This document shows positions 63,285-64,000 of a stretch of DNA of 64,000 bases, piece by piece. The position numbers and the translations under genes were made by a program. The stretch comes from Rhodeus uyekii (Eukaryota > Chordata > Actinopteri > Cypriniformes > Acheilognathidae): NCBI GenBank assembly GCA_037043235.1, contig JAWRVZ010000274.1, forward strand, positions 248,001 to 312,000, in the 5' to 3' direction. The notes under the pieces are model-generated. The model saw only the letters and a program-made list of their open reading frames with translations. It ran no database searches and had not been told where the DNA came from. Within the stretch, counting starts at the first letter, position 1, and each line of letters starts with the position of its first letter.

Positions 63285-64000
63285 CTGCAGGAAAAGACAG
63301 ACTATCTTAGGTATCTTAGGTAGTCTGTAAGGAAAGTTCATCTCAAAGGGTCCAGGGCAGCCCTGCAGAAGCGTCACCATGCTTGGCAGAACTTTCCTAG
63401 AGCAGGTGTACTACTAGCACACACCAACTAAATCAAGTTGACTACCTCTCAAGAAATTCACCAGGAAAAAAATAAAAAACAATTTTTTTACAAATACGAA
63501 ATTCAAACTATTTCTAAGCACTAAATCACATAGTCTAATACCACATTATTTCAGGGGGCTGACTTTTTGAGGTACTCAATATTCCAGGTTGAATACAGCT
63601 TCATTATCACAGAAAATTATTTTCATCTCAGTTTGTAAAAGCTTTTGTTTAAAGTAAACACAGTATTACACCTACTATGGGGCAAGACACTGTACTTAAA
63701 TTGAAATAAAAAACTATTAAAAACTTTTTTGAGAACTCATGCTGAATCGAAATATGACATTTTGGGGAACACCTCCAGCATGACAGCATCTGAAGCAAAT
63801 GTTAAAATCCAGTCCAATCCTGATTGCCATTGCGTCGTGACATAGCATGTGGCGGCTCACCATGGAAGCTAAAAAGGTAAGCTGGCACACAACAGTATAA
63901 GCTTCAGTTCTTCAGAAAGCACTCTGTCATTTAACATTGTACATCCTATTTGGTGTTGTTTGTCCTGACCAAAGAAAGAAATTATGATGTGTGAAAAAGT
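63285..64000. other. rims2 intron upstream of C2A, with a DIRS-like terminal fragment
   Basis: 63285-63720 shows nothing recognisable. 63725-63990 resembles the DIRS terminal repeats (TTTTGGGGAACACCTCCAGC, TTCTTCAGAAAGCACTCTGT, TCCTATTTGGTGTTGTTTGT, the last also at 51600). The PDZ exon is not in the window. Confidence 0.55.

Overview
This is a window of a teleost nuclear genome, most likely a cyprinid (zebrafish/carp group). The evidence is an AT-rich, intron-rich protein gene with dense transposon content of cyprinid type: a 5S-rRNA-derived SINE3-like element, DIRS-like tyrosine-recombinase retroelements, Tc1/Tigger/hAT DNA transposons and MITEs. Introns follow GT-AG rules, apart from one apparent GC-AG intron.

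There is one recognisable gene. rims2 (RIM2, regulating synaptic membrane exocytosis 2) runs on the minus strand from the first C2A exon (63284) to the stop codon (9554). Its N-terminal Rab3/Munc13-binding zinc finger and PDZ exons lie beyond the right edge. I could place 31 exons by translation, splice sites and reading phase. They encode C2A (3 exons), a Ser/Arg-rich linker, an R-x-L-P-x-x-P motif of the type bound by RIM-BP SH3 domains, a Pro-rich region, an acidic exon, the conserved S/T-rich pre-C2B region, and C2B with a short C-terminal tail. The linker looks modular. Eight consecutive exons (54.9-47.8 kb plus the one at 55.4 kb) are phase 2-2 and multiples of 3. A 110-nt exon shifts to phase 1, seven exons (44.9-32.9 kb) are then all phase 1-1 and multiples of 3, and a 23-nt microexon restores phase 0. 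A separate first exon at 12.8-13.0 kb encodes the RIM2-gamma N-terminus and splices in frame to the common C2B exons. A GC-richer segment just upstream has promoter-like motifs.

Layout: 1-7.2 kb is intergenic sequence with a Tc1 relic, an unassigned ORF, a LINE 3' fragment and MITEs. 7.6-9.55 kb is the probable rims2 3' UTR. 9.55-63.3 kb is rims2, whose introns hold nearly all the transposons: solo LTRs with target duplications, a ~38-bp minisatellite interrupted precisely by two TA-flanked elements, DIRS relics at 22.8-25.1, 50.2-51.95 and 60.3-62.5 kb, and one Tc1 and one hAT nested in DIRS copies. The last 0.7 kb begins another intron with a further DIRS-like terminal fragment.

No rRNA, tRNA gene, CRISPR or bacterial-type feature was seen. 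Family names for repeats rest on recalled sequence signatures and visible terminal repeats, not on a database search.
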